A stretch of DNA of 64,000 nt, taken from Centrapalus pauciflorus. Taxonomy: Eukaryota > Streptophyta > Magnoliopsida > Asterales > Asteraceae. The position numbers and the translations under genes were made by a program. The notes below the pieces were generated by a model. The model was given only the letters and a program-made list of their open reading frames with translations, made no database searches and was not told the origin of the DNA. Positions within the stretch are counted from its first letter, which is position 1; each line of letters begins with the position of its first letter. Shown in pieces: positions 1 to 12,170 of this stretch. The stretch covers positions 666,501 to 730,500 of the forward strand of contig JAANYP010006342.1 of assembly GCA_020465985.1 (NCBI GenBank). The letters run 5' to 3'.

Positions 1-804
1 AATGTCATTTTAATAAGAAATTTGTTTGGCATGATGATTTACAATTCTTATAGTTAATCCTTTTTTAAATACATGATTAAGTTGCAGGGAGAAAAGGACG
101 ACAATTAATAAACATGGTAATATATTAGTAGTTGAGTTATTAATTACCACTTATTAGTCATCACAATTGGGGAACCACAAATTGCAGCCTCCAAATTCCA
201 AACTCTAAAGCTAACCTAAACACTTGTTATAGAAGTTAAAAGTCAAATGCACCCTGTGTAAAGTCACAACCCTAAATCCACACAGTACAAGTCAATCAAA
301 CAACATATGATGTACAACTCTTAATGCAGTTGGTACAACTTACAACCACCATAGTGATTGCCTGGCCCTCCCAACTATATAACCTCAGCATCAAGTCACT
401 CCCACACTGGCTAGTGGCTAGTGGTGTGGTAGCTCAGAAAAAGGGTATTCCTGCCACTTGGAATCCATTATCATATTCTTGCACTTTTAACCAACCTCAA
501 ATCATGATTCTTCCCACTTAAAAAACCCAAAGAAGTTTCAGTTTTTTCATTCATCTTCTCAAAGGGTAAAACAAGTCAAAATCTTGATTATGTTCTTGCA
601 CTTTTAACCGACCTAAGAACCCTACAAATTTTGCCAAAATCTTTGATTCATTCATCCATTGTTAATCTTTCAAACAAGTTCATCTCAAAAGAAACCTCTT
701 TACTGTACCCCTTTCATCTTCTTGAGGCCAAAAGTCAAAATCTTGATCGTATTAATAGGCTCTAGGTGCAGATTTGAAGCAGGAGGGTTTTATTGATCTT
801 AAAG
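1..804. other. 5' flank of the CASP-like gene, no gene seen
   Basis: I see no coding exon here. It is AT-rich flank that should contain the promoter and 5' UTR of the downstream CASP-like gene. A TATA-like word (ctatataac) lies near 374-382, but it is about 420 bp before the start codon, so I do not assign it as the promoter with confidence. Confidence 0.5.
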
Positions 805-2246
805 ATGAAGATTCTAAGTGAAAATGTGAACTCACTTAAAGTTATAGATTCTTCATTAAGGTTGTTGATAATTCCTCTAAGTATTGCTTCTATGTGGTTG
901 ACTTTGACCAATCATCAAGATAACGATGACTATGGCCGATTGGAGTTCAGTAATATCAAGGGTCTCAAGTAAATTTTCTACCTTTTTAACATATTGTGAA
1001 TGACATCCATCAAGATTTCTTGAAAATTCTGTTTTAGTTTCGAAATTAAGTTTGGTGAGTTTATTTCAGATTCTTGGTCAGCATTAGTGCAATTTCAGCT
1101 GGGTATGCTCTGGTTGCTGTAATTTCTTCATGGGTGAAGAACTTGATGAGTAAAGCTTGGATCTTTTTTGTGTGTGATCAGGTTTTGGTTATCTACTTTT
1201 AATCTTTCATTCATAGGGTGTTTCATTTGTTTTGGACCTGTTTACCATATAGTTTTGCAAATGCATTTTAACATGAACATGTGTTTTTTTCCCTTTTAAA
1301 TGTCATTTTTTAAAAAGCATATTTATTAAAAATATTTCAAAGGGTGTTGTAGGTATATCCTTCATCTTTTATTAATTTTAGAGTAATGATACATGGACCT
1401 AATCTTTTGTGTTCAAAAAGCAACCTAATTCATATAATGTTTGATGTATGTATATCTTTATTTGATTTTGTCACATGTTAAAATCACATTTTTTGGTTGA
1501 TTCTAAGGTATGCTTTTGTGTTTAAAACATACAAATCATTTCTTTTTGTTGATGATTTATTTATTTGTATCAATATCCATTAATAAGGAGAGTCAAGAGT
1601 GTATTATATATTAGTAATCCACAATTGTAGTATAACACTTGTCTTTTTCAAACATGGTTTTTAAAAACCTTTTTAAAACTTAATAAGCAAATACCAAACG
1701 TCCCTCAACTCCTTAATTAAGAGATGTTGCAATTCTTTTTTCTTTTCTTTTTTTTTTTGAACGACAAACTATCCTAGTCCTACTTCTAAACTACTCCTTT
1801 TACCACCAGACTTACTTACTCCACCTAAATTTCAACTTGCCTCCGACAGGGATCGAACCTGTGACCACTCGCTTATAACTCCACCCTCTTACCGCCAGGC
1901 TAGAGGCTCTTTTATACTTTATAAATTACTTGGCTGTTTTTGTTTATGTAGCTAGTTATCCAAAATAAGAATAATAAAAGTCAGTTTTGATATAATTTTT
2001 ATACAAATAATTTTACACGTATTTAACTGTACTTCGTTGTTGTTTGTTTTTTAAGAGATCAAATGTCTGGAGTCTTTTTCATGTCTGTAGTTAGAACAAA
2101 CTATCTTTCCACGTGAAGATATAAGTGCTCTAAAAGAACAAACAAAGCCTCTGTCTTCTTATATCAATTGTTCTGTTATAAATATTTTAATTTTCTAGAA
2201 TTAATGACTTGTTACACTAGAAAATAAAGGGTATGACAGAATATTG

Positions 2247-2285
<39 letters not shown>

Positions 2286-2626
2286 GGGGGGGGGGGGGAT
2301 ATATTTGTGTAAATAACAACATAATATATAATCTAATGTTGAGAATAATATGATATATGTAGGTGATGGCATATTTGATGGTGGCATGTGGTGGTAGCTT
2401 AGGGGAGATAGTGTATTTGGTGTACAAAGGTAACCAAAAAGTGACATGGAGTGAAGCATGTTCTTCTTATGGAAGGTTTTGTGGCAGATTAAATCTCATT
2501 TTGGTTCTTCATTTTATTGCTTTGCTATCTTTCTTTCTGCTTTCTTTGATTTCCGCTTTTAGGGTTTTCACAAGATTCGACCCTCCTCTCGCCTCCAAAC
2601 AAGTCGAAGAGGAAGAAAGGTCTTAA
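805..2626 (+). CDS. CASP-like membrane protein, subfamily 2 type (179 aa)
   Basis: Exons 805..968, 1070..1181 and 2363..2626 join in frame with GT-AG junctions and encode 179 aa. The protein has four hydrophobic segments, as in the CASP/MARVEL-like family: TM1 around SLRLLIIPLSIASMWLTL, TM2 around VSISAISAGYALVAVIS, TM3 around WIFFVCDQVMAYLMV and TM4 around LILVLHFIALLSFFLL. The family's conserved Arg in TM1 (SLRLL) and Asp in TM3 (CDQVM) are present. The first extracellular loop has the subfamily-2 signature YGRLEFSNIKGLK, and the second carries VTWSEACSSYG. Known family members are plasma-membrane proteins; true CASPs build the Casparian strip, while the CASP-like proteins have less defined roles. 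It most resembles the CASPL2D group, but the exact subgroup is an inference. Intron 2 is 1181 bp and carries a SINE and a compound microsatellite ending in a run of 14 G close to the acceptor. The start is the first ATG in frame with the family N-terminus. Confidence 0.9.
1750..1911 (-). mobile_element. tRNA-derived SINE in CASP-like intron 2
   Basis: Read on the minus strand, this stretch has a pol III A box (TAGCCTGGCGG, plus positions 1892-1902) and, about 33 nt downstream, a B box (GGTTCGATCCC, plus positions 1849-1859). It ends in an A-run (a T-run on the plus strand, about 1735-1758). That is the architecture of a tRNA-derived SINE. A second, 5'-truncated copy lies at 39336-39458. Target-site duplications are not clear for this copy. 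Confidence 0.75.
2247..2298. repeat. compound microsatellite (AT)n(GT)n(G)14
   Basis: An AT repeat runs into a GT repeat and then into 14 consecutive G (2285-2298). It lies in CASP-like intron 2, about 65 bp before the exon 3 acceptor. The G-run could form a quadruplex in DNA or pre-mRNA (inference). Confidence 0.9.
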
Positions 2627-2770
2627 TTAGCTACATATATTTTCACATTAACCGCTTGTACTTGTACATTATTATTATAACTATATATAAACTACGTCTT
2701 TCTTTTAAGTTTCTTTATTTTCATCTTCCATCATGTGGCTTTACATCATACTTTTTTGTCTAATTCAGCA

Positions 2771-2971
2771 ATGACTTTTGCTAGAAATTTTGTTGCAAAA
2801 ACCAAGCGGAAAATTTTCCCTCCTATTTTTCTTGATTAGCAACGAATCTAGCAACGAAAGTTTGTTGCTAAAAAATATAATAACTTTTTGTTCATTTGAT
2901 CATTTCATTGCTAATTGAAGATGTTAGCAATGACACATGCATCGTTGCAGTTTGCAGTTTTTCTAGTAGTG
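2771..2971 (-). mobile_element. truncated CACTA (En/Spm) transposon end
   Basis: On the minus strand the element starts with CACTACTAGAAAAACTGC at 2971, the typical CACTA terminus. Subterminal copies of a 'tagcaacgaa' word follow (about 2837-2945 on the plus strand). I cannot find the opposite terminus, so this is a decayed end fragment just downstream of the CASP-like gene. The inner limit is approximate. Confidence 0.55.
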
Positions 2972-5599
2972 GATGTAATCGTTTTGAATGTTAGGTTGGA
3001 AGGATTTTATAAATTTAATGCAATATTGTTGTCCCCACTTAAAGATAAACACTTTGTTTAGTGTTTGCTTCAAATGCAAGTGATAGCTATATATGTATAT
3101 ATCAATATATGGATTTTATGCCAAGTTTTTTACTTTTTGTTATAATATTCGTCTTTGTGATAACTTCCAATTTTGATTTTTGATATTTAATATTTGATAT
3201 GACATTTCTTTGCTAGATATAAACCAAAAATTATTTATGTATAAATATACTAAGTTCACGTTCAAACTTGTATACAAATAATACATATAATTTTGGTGTA
3301 TCCAACTTTAAATTTTAAAATCAAAATATTTTCGAAACAAATGTATGGCAAAACATTATAAATAACAATATTTGATTTTAATGTGTTAAAAATTGTTTTT
3401 ATAAATCTAGTTTCCCCCAAGGAGTAAGAAAATGACATTTTGTCATTTGCCTTGTTTTCTTATAATCAGAACGTGAAAAAGACGAATCGTGATGCCTTGA
3501 TGCATGTTCTACAAAAGATAGAGTCGCCAATAATTGAAAAAGAAAACTTTTTACTATGTTGAAAATAATCATAAGAAATATGCTTTTCAATAATTGTGTT
3601 ATTAATGAAAGAGAAACTTGCAACGATATAAAAAACGTTAAAAATGAAACTAAAATATATCAGACATCGATACTCAAAATGTGGTGGTGACGGGTGAGAA
3701 TGGAAAAACCCATTGTGGTGACAATTTTGTCCTAAAATTTTTTTATGTGGGTTTATAATGAAGAGTTTGACGGGGCTTGACAAATTTGTTTATTTACTTT
3801 ATTAGTTTAAAATATTAGCCTCTTTAAACTTTATATTAATATATTAATATATTATTTTATTTTTCAATCTTATTTAAAATGGTACCAATGTTAGCAGATT
3901 CATTGCTTTCAAGTATCAATGTCTTTAGTAAAACTTAATACTTGTAGCAAAATTAACCTAGACTAACAAGTGACAACGTTAAAATATTAGTTTTGTGAGT
4001 GTTAAGTGACTTGAAATCAAAAGAGCTATTTGGTAATATACTCTGCAATTAGTTTTAATAAGTTAGCTTGAATTAATATATATATAATTATGATGCTTAA
4101 GCATCATAAACTGTTTTTAAAATCCTATAAATGACATATTAATTGTTTAACTAAGTAATTAGTCAACATAATTATTAAAGTAGTGTGTTCTAAGTTAATT
4201 ATCTTATTCAAATAAAGTTAAAATTAAAATGTGATCATACCAAAAATAACTTACTATTTTGTAATATTTACTTTTTGTGAAATAACTGAAGAATGGAATA
4301 ATTAAATATTAGTTAATTGAAACGTTAACTTGTATAAAAACCAATAATTTTGTTGTAACAATTTAATGATATACTAACTTATACTCTTATAGTATTCAAA
4401 TAAAAAATAAAATATTATACTTGATAGTATTAAGATTAAGTTATCTAAGCAGACATTGAAATTAGCTACCGAAAATCAAATTAATGGAAAAGATAAGCAT
4501 CAACAACACATCAATATAGTCCTATTTTTAAATCTATATTTTTGTCCGCAATGGGAGTCAAACCCTTGACATTAGGGTCACCCTTAACACCCTTAGCATA
4601 TTAAACGAATAAACGGTATATATTAAAAGTTGATAGAGTTTCGACGCTCGAGATGATGACATGTTATACTTTTTTCTCTCTATTCAGTCGTCAATATACT
4701 TATGTAATTATAAAACTAATAGCGCACTATTATTCATTTCATTTTATCATGATTTTTATGAGATTCTAACAAAATCTCATATATCATGTTATCCTTTTTT
4801 TCATGAAATATCTTTGTAATAAAACATATCGATCCTACTTATGTTAATTATAAAACTACAAAGTATTATTTATGATGTTTTATTAAAATCTCATTATATC
4901 ATAAATTATTATCATTATCAAATATTCATTACATTATATATTTATTATTATTACATCAAATAAATCTAGAGACTAAACTTTTTTAATTATTAAGTCACAT
5001 TTAGCTTTTAATAGTGCTTTTTTATTTTCAATGACTTTTTTAGCAGTAATAGTGCTATTTTATTTTTTAATTCTATAATATTTTTTAATTTATACAAATT
5101 AAAAAAAAAATCTGTTATTTAACTATCTTATACGGATAATAAACTAGTGTTTTATATATCAATAAATAATTCTTAAATTACTTTTTTTATTATTGGTTTA
5201 ATGTTGAGTTTATATTACAAAATGTAAATAAAATGTACCAAAGTTTAAAATTTTAAAATTTTATAATAATCATAATTTGGTTTACTTGTGTATCTAAACA
5301 CAAAGTAATAATATAAATAGTTCGATATTTGTATGATTTACTCATCACAATACAACAAATAGGTATTTAAAACCTTGTAAATATCACTCCTTTTCATTTT
5401 TCCTTATCAAAATGAAAAAAAATGAAAATACATGAAAAGCTTTTATATTTCTTTCTCTTTCTAAATCAATTTTCATTATATGTTTTTTATTATTTATTAA
5501 AAAAAACTTATAAACTTCAATTATTTAATTCTTTATGATTCCATCATAACTAATGTCCCGTAAAAGACCAATAATGTTATAATAATTTGGGACGTTTAA
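2972..5599. other. AT-rich intergenic DNA, no gene seen
   Basis: No reading frame here has a recognisable domain or splice structure. Short open frames (for example minus strand 3399-3783) have no recognisable content. Confidence 0.5.
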
Positions 5600-6540
5600 T
5601 ACGTTGGAACTGAGAGAATGAAATCTGTTGTGGTTTACAAGATTGATTCTCTATTTTTTTCATGTTTATAATGAAGATTGATATAGAAAACGAATGAAAG
5701 TTGCATTATCTTTTCATGCTTTCGATTTTCTACATACTGAGTGAAATGAAATTTACGATAAAATCAATTCTCAATTCCATTCCATTGAGAATCACTGTGT
5801 GTTTGGAATGAAGGTATGGAATCACGGTATGGGTTTGAAAATGAGAAAATACATTTGGTATATGGACATGGGTACAAGGATATGAGTTTGAAAATCATGA
5901 CTAAGGGTATTCTCCATACCCACATCAATGGTAGGGTTTGAAAAACTCATTCCCGTAACTATATCACATAAAAATCACCTTTGGAGCAAAAAAAATTCAT
6001 TGTAAAATTAATTTTCACATAAATAAAATGAAATTACAAATAATGAACTTGGAAAATTACGCTAAGTGTTTAAGAATGAATTAAAAATTATTAAACTTAT
6101 TAGTTATTAAATGATTATTATTTAATATAGGATTGGTCCAACAATGAATAATGTCCCACGTAAAGAATTTTTCTCAATGTTTCATCGGCAATAACACTAC
6201 ATAATAAGGTTTTGCTTGTTATTGGAATTTATAGTTGAATGTAAATTTATTTATTTAGTCATTAAACATAAATATAATAAAAACAAAATTTTATTGTATT
6301 TTCATAGCAACAAACCAAATGACAGTTTTGATAATGATACCAAAATCTATTGTACAAAACAAACAATATGTTTCGAGAAATCACTCTCATTTCTATACCC
6401 ATCTATTTTCAAAGTAGTACCCATGGTGTTTCATGGTTGTAAACCAAACGCTAACTCATATTGATAAAATAAAAATTGTAATTCACGTACGATTCTATTG
6501 TACCGAACGCTTCCTAATTGAATGGAATGGAAAGTATTGT
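5600..6540. repeat. nested MITE-like inverted repeats (tentative)
   Basis: Inverted words CCATTCCATT (about 5776) and AATGGAATGG (about 6520) flank a stretch that also contains GTGTTTGGAATG (about 5800) facing an AACCAAACGC-type word (about 6440). This fits one MITE inserted in another, but boundaries and target duplications are not clear. Confidence 0.35.
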
Positions 6541-6784
6541 TTATGTGTAGAAGTTCTTTTAGCCAATTATTACTACACAATCACACATATATAAAATTTG
6601 TGACGTAGAAAATATTTAAAAAATATATCATAATTTCTTTTCCTTTCTATGTTTTTTTTTATTATTTTCCTATTAATATTAAAATAATTTTTGTAATTTA
6701 TATTAAACTCAAGTTAAATATCAATATTCTTCTCTTGTAATAAAGATGAATTGTTATTTGGTTTAAAGACGCTATTGGACCTCG

Positions 6785-7583
6785 GGATGAGCAAAAACTG
6801 TATCGAGAACCCAAAAAACCGAAAAAACCTGAAAAACTAAACCGAAAAAACCGGAATAAATAGTTTGGTTTCGGATTCCCTCTCAAAACCAAACTGAACC
6901 GGTTTTCTAAATTAAATTAACTTTTACAAATATTTTATATATTTATTGAGTTATTTCTACTTTCACTCATATTTAATGTTATGTCCTACTCCTATATTAC
7001 AGGAAGTATTTTTCAATTATATATATAACTGATATTTATGATGTTAAAATGTTAATTAATTGATATTGTTAATAGTTATGCTTATTTTAATTATATGTGA
7101 AGTAGAATATGCTAATTAATTTTATAAACATTATTATTATATTTCTACATGATGAAATTACTTAAATTAATTCAAAGAGTAAGTTTAATAAATTAAAGTA
7201 TCAAACTAACTAAATTAATATTTAATATTTATTAAATCAAAGTATCAAACTAACACATAAGTCGATTAAAAATCCAAACGTAAGCAACTATCTTTTAATG
7301 ATTTATCAAATAGTGTTTAACTTAAGTAAATAAAAGCATAAGTTTAGTAAACAAAGACTCAAATTTAGTAAAACAATGTCTAAGATTTATCAAGGTTTAA
7401 TCCCAAAAAACCAAACTGTCTTCGAAAAACCAAAAACAAAAAAATCCACGGGTATAAACCGAATAACTAATAATCTAAACCGAAAAATCGAAAAACCAAA
7501 ACCGGAAAAAAACGAAACCGAATGATTTTTCCATTTGAAAAACCGGAATTTTGATTTTGTTTCGGTTTCGGATGACCCATCAC
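6785..7583. mobile_element. hAT-like relic rich in AAACCGAA motifs, abutting the ATG8 promoter
   Basis: Both ends are dense in variants of AAACCGAA/TTCGGTTT, with GGGATGAGCAA at the left and GGATGACCCATCAC at the right. These subterminal repeats and 'GGGATG' ends resemble the clearer Ac-like hAT relics at 18713, 33251 and 41141. No coding capacity remains, and I find no convincing 8-bp target duplication. Its right end lies about 40 bp upstream of the ATG8 TATA box. Confidence 0.5.
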
Positions 7584-7622
7584 TGAATTAATATTGGGGT
7601 TGCATCCATGAAAACGGTGCCG

Positions 7623-7630
7623 TATAAATA
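7623..7630 (+). promoter_or_regulatory. TATA box of the ATG8 gene
   Basis: The sequence TATAAATA lies 285 bp before the ATG8 start codon. A 5'-UTR intron is likely at 7773..7891 (TCTG|gtatgag ... tttgcag|TTGATT), which puts the transcription start near 7655. This is inferred from position only. Confidence 0.6.
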
Positions 7631-7914
7631 AATGTACGTACTTTCATCCCTTTCCCTTTGGCCCCTCGTCCTGATCACGAATATAAAGAAACAAATTAGA
7701 GGCACCGATAGACATCGGGAACTGAATTCTCTCTATTAAATTTCTCACATAATCTTCTCATTCGTATTTCTGGTATGAGTTTCCTTTGCTTTTATTCAAC
7801 TTTGATCATCCAATTTCAATCCTTTCTTGCGATTTTATGTGTTTGATTAAAACCCTAACCCGATCTGCTCATCCATTGTTGTTTTTTGCAGTTGATTGCG
7901 TCGTTTTGATCGCC

Positions 7915-10900
7915 ATGGCCAAAAGCTCTTTCAAATTGGAACATCCTCTTGGTACTCTCTGTGTGTGTGTGTGTGTGTGTGTTACGTTTTTTCATATATG
8001 AAATCGTATTTGCGTATCTTTAGTCACTAGAACTCGGAATATTTTGTTTTGATTAGTTAATGTCTTGGTGTTTTGCTTTTGCTGACTTGTTATAGTTACC
8101 TAAGTTCTTTGTTTCTTCGGCGGTAGGTTTTCATGCGGTAACTTCTAATCGACTTCTTCAATTCATTAGGTTTGCGTAGATGAAGACCAAATCTTCTATG
8201 TTTAATATCGTTGTAACTTTTGACAGGGAGTCATGTGAAGTTGTTATGCAGATTTGGGAAGTATTGCTATTTAATTAACTTAATCTTTACTCCATTTGTA
8301 TAAAAAAGTTGGTTAGAGTTAATGAGCGTTTGAGCTTATGTGGACTTGATATGAAGTCTTAAATAGGTGTAGGTAGTTGACCACTCTATGTTTGTCGATT
8401 GTTTTTTGGTATATATGGAGTACTCTTGTCTGTTGAGTCTTGATGTCTATGGTATCAAGATGTTTGGTGTGCATTGTGTTAGCTTGATACGTTCAGAGGC
8501 TCGGAGCATTATGCACATGGTGCCCCTTTATCAAAGCAAGCTGAGTCAATTGGAGTGTCTTTCGTCATTGCCAAAAAATATATCCTTTTTCTAGTGTGAT
8601 GTAATCAGAAACTAATTGCCAAAATTGAGAAGATTTAATATGTCTTAAAAGAAAAACATGTTTACACACAGCATGCACTTCAAGTGTATTTCGAGAAATA
8701 CATTATTCTTGAGCTCCCAGCCCACCCTTAATTTTATTTATAACATTCCAAAAGTAATTTAAGTCCTGGGCCTTTTTACACAAGTCATAACACTTTGGTG
8801 TAAATCACAGAATGGGCACATAAGAAGTTTGTACTTTTGCAGCTCTAACTCGACATTGCATATTTTCTTAGCTCTCGAGTTTAATAGTCTTGCTTCCATA
8901 GACATTCTAACTAATTATGCATGATCTGTTTATCTGAGTTGATAAATGATATTTATTACACTTTTTGGCCCAAGTTTAAAGCTACTATTGAGAAATTGTG
9001 GCTGTTTGCAAGAATTTAGTGATAATCGAAGTCATCTTGCTGGGTATTTGATATAATACAACTAGAAAGTATGGGAAATGACTGTTAATATTTTCGTTTT
9101 TACCAATAATTTTCAGAACGGCGCCAAGCTGAAGCTGCCCGTATCCGGGAAAAATATCCCGACAGGATACCGGTATCATATATTTATATATGAAAATTTC
9201 TCATGTGTTCACTTATCTCATACTTCAGCTTTGTGTAATTTTCCCATTCTTGTTCTGCCTTAACAGGTAATTGTGGAGAAGGCTGAAAGAAGTGACATCC
9301 CAGACATCGACAAGAAAAAGTTAGTTACTAATACATATATTTCTGTCTTGGTTTAAAGTTATGTTTTACTGTGTTCTGTGTATCATGGTTGTTTGTAACT
9401 TTGCATCTTATTTATTGTGGTAAATTTTTTCATCTGCATCAAGGTGTTGAATTGACAGTCATCCATCAATATCTCCCCACACATGTTAATGCTTCCTGAT
9501 TTATTAACTCAAATTACTATTAAGATGCCACTCATCTTTCCAAACTGTTTGATTGCATGTTGGTTTTTCTTCACTTTTGTTTGTTGTTTTGCAACTTAAG
9601 TTGTTAGGAAACAGCAACAAACACACACACACAACGCAAAGACGAACAATAATGCCAGAAAATATGAACTCAGAGTATACATGGTTTGGTCAGTGACTGA
9701 TGTCCATGGCTGCGCTATCTTATATTGGGGTTGGTATAAATAAAACTGAAACTGAATAAAGAAATTCTAATTAGGGTCTAAAGGAAAAATTTTCTTCAGG
9801 GGTGCTGCCCAGAATCCTGCAAAGGGCGGCTCTCCCCTGACCCCTATTCTGGGATTTAGTAGCAGCAAAATAACTTCTCCAGTAACAATCCATGTCCACA
9901 ACTTAATATGTGTTTACATTATGTAGCCTATGGGAGGATGCAGTTGTTTCTATAATTGTTTTGGTCGTTGGTTTTTTAATTCCTAAAATTGTCGGACATA
10001 GTTTTTTATTTGTGACTCAGTCAGTTATTATTCACTTTGAATCTTTGATGGACCATTATCTGTTTTCTAGGCTACATTACATTATCATTACAAATACTAA
10101 TTTACATTCACCTGTTACCATTAATCCTCTTTTAGTATGTGTTTGTTTGATGGGTTTTAAATCAAGGATAGGAGGTTTCATAAGATTTGTTTGGTTGATA
10201 CTTGATAGTTTGAGATGAAAAAATGACAATCATTACCAAAATATGAAACCCACCTCTACGGGTTTTCTCTCTCCTAATTTATTCATTCCCTTTTCTTTCA
10301 AATCTATTCCTAAACCCATATCCATTCCCAAACACATGTAGAATCCAAATGCCCCCTTACCCGTGGAATTTGTATATCCTTGTTTTTGAACTATGACCGT
10401 ATATCTAAACAATTACGAGTGTATATCACAACATATTTGTATCATATATTACAATGTGAATAATCATTACAATATTTTTGGATTTTCTTAAATCATTTTT
10501 CATTGATAAATCTGGGCATGTTGCATCATTTCGTGTTGTCACTGTCATATCTTAAATTGGTGCGTTGGTGGTCCTGAAGAGGAAAGTCATACATTTCCTT
10601 CCACTTCCTATTCATATGTTAAAAAGTGTTGGGGCTTCTTTTTCTTATGACGGCAACAAAAAGTTATTCGTATGTGGGCTTTCTAGAGGTTTATATTTGT
10701 CAAGTATAGTCATGGTATTTTGGATGAATCTTTCTTTCATTTCATACAAAATGGTACTTGTTAACTTGGTTTGTGAAGTATATAAACGTCGCTCCATATA
10801 AACGATCCCTGAACAGTGTAAATTCTTAACTTGGCTTGTGGACTATATAAATCTTACGGGATAATGGTTGCAGATACCTTGTTCCTGCTGATCTCACTGT

Positions 10901-11197
10901 TGGACAGTTCGTGTATGTTGTGAGAAAGAGGATCAAGCTGAGTGCTGAAAAGGCCATCTTTATCTTTGTTAAGAACATCCTTCCACCTACTGGTGAGTAC
11001 AAAATCTTTAGCCTCGAGGCATTGGTGGTTTGGATTGTTCCAACACTAATCGTCTAATCCCATGTTTTGTTTGTGTACGTACAGCTGCGATGATGTCTGC
11101 AATCTATGAGGAAAACAAAGACGAAGATGGTTTCCTCTACATGACTTACAGTGGTGAGAACACATTCGGATTGCTATGTGGTTTGGTAGACGAATGA
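7915..11197 (+). CDS. ATG8: Autophagy-related ubiquitin-like protein ATG8 (125 aa)
   Basis: Exons 7915..7951, 9117..9172, 9267..9319, 10874..10992 and 11085..11197 join cleanly with GT-AG introns and give 125 aa. ATG8 is the ubiquitin-like modifier that is conjugated to phosphatidylethanolamine on the growing phagophore and recruits cargo receptors. The sequence shows the N-terminal helical part (MAKSSFKLEHPLERRQAEAA), the core with YLVPADLTVGQFVYVVRKRI and the C-terminal SGENTFG. Gly117 is the residue exposed when ATG4 removes the C-terminal tail, here the eight residues LLCGLVDE. The length matches plant ATG8s; it looks closest to the ATG8c/d-type group, but I did not resolve the isoform. 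Intron 3 (1554 bp) carries an insertion with 8-bp direct repeats. The gene is convergent with the bromodomain gene, with about 970 bp between stop codons. Confidence 0.97.
9600..9898. mobile_element. ~300-bp insertion in ATG8 intron 3, flanked by CAACTTAA direct repeats
   Basis: A 299-bp segment lies between perfect 8-bp direct repeats CAACTTAA (9592-9599 and 9899-9906). It begins near TGTTAGGAAACAGC and contains a 'catggtttggtcagtgac' block like those in plant Copia LTRs, plus a GC-rich stretch unlike the surrounding intron. TGTTA near the left end and TAACA near the right end (9883-9887) hint at LTR-type termini. An 8-bp duplication would be unusual for an LTR element, so the class is unresolved. 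Confidence 0.6.
10134..10361. repeat. possible decayed MITE in ATG8 intron 3
   Basis: A 'gtgtttgtttgatggg' word at the left faces 'cccaaacacatg...ccaaatgcccc' at the right, as in other GTTTGG-ended MITEs in this window. The match is weak and there is no clear target duplication. Confidence 0.3.
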
Positions 11198-12170
11198 ATC
11201 AATGTAAATATGGTCTAAACATATCAATGGACGTGTATATTCTTATCGATGGTGATGGTGACGATGTTTGTCTTTGCATCTTCTGTGAACATTCCAATAG
11301 TATATGTTTAATTTTAATGGAATCTGGTTGGAGCTCGCTCCTAGTGTTGTTTGAATCGACGTCCTGTTAACCAATCAGACGTATTGAATCATCATGGATG
11401 CGTGTTAAAATGATTGTGATGATGACTTGATGTTATTTTGCTGCTGATATGAATACAAACAACCATACTATTACTCGGGCTGATTATCTATCTTTATACC
11501 AATTATAGAACTAAAGACTATTCATCTTATCAAGAGCTTCTCATAATGATAAGATATATTATCTTTATACTTTATTTGTCTCTTGGTATATGACTACATT
11601 TCTCATTATTTATTTCTAATTAATTATTATTACATTTTAACCAACTTTATAACCATTTTAAGTTGGTCCATAACCAAACATATTGACATAATTAGGCTAT
11701 ATCCATTTATATATACATAGATATATAACTTGTAATCGGTATAAAAACGGTTACAAGCCATGTGGCTGATGTGTAGTTATAAACCTATTCTTACTTTTTT
11801 AATCCTATCCCAATTTTACCCTAACCCCTTAGCTTTTCATTTTGTATTGGCAACCCATTTTGATGACCGATCCATTTTAGAAAGTATTTCAAAATTTTAA
11901 GTATTAAACTTACTCTATAAAAAAGTAAATAACAAAAATTCATGAATCCGCCCTGAGTTGGAAAGACATGATCAGTTATAGCGGGCATTAAATAATTGAA
12001 TCCAATGCAACATACAACTATATAAATTGCTATAACAACAAGCTACATCTCTAACTACAACACAACTCACCATTTTCTCTACAACTCTTTTCTCCTTTCA
12101 ATTCCCATTCTCCTCTTATTATCATATCATCTTCTCGTGGAATTTCTTCTTTTTCTTTTTCTTTTTCTTT
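11198..12170. other. shared 3' region between convergent ATG8 and bromodomain genes
   Basis: This holds the 3' UTRs and terminators of two convergent genes. No separate gene is evident. The part nearest the bromodomain gene (about 12000-12170) is pyrimidine-rich. Confidence 0.5.

Noticed and set aside
3399..3783. Two overlapping minus-strand open frames
   Set aside because: AT-rich chance frames with no domain, splice or promoter support.
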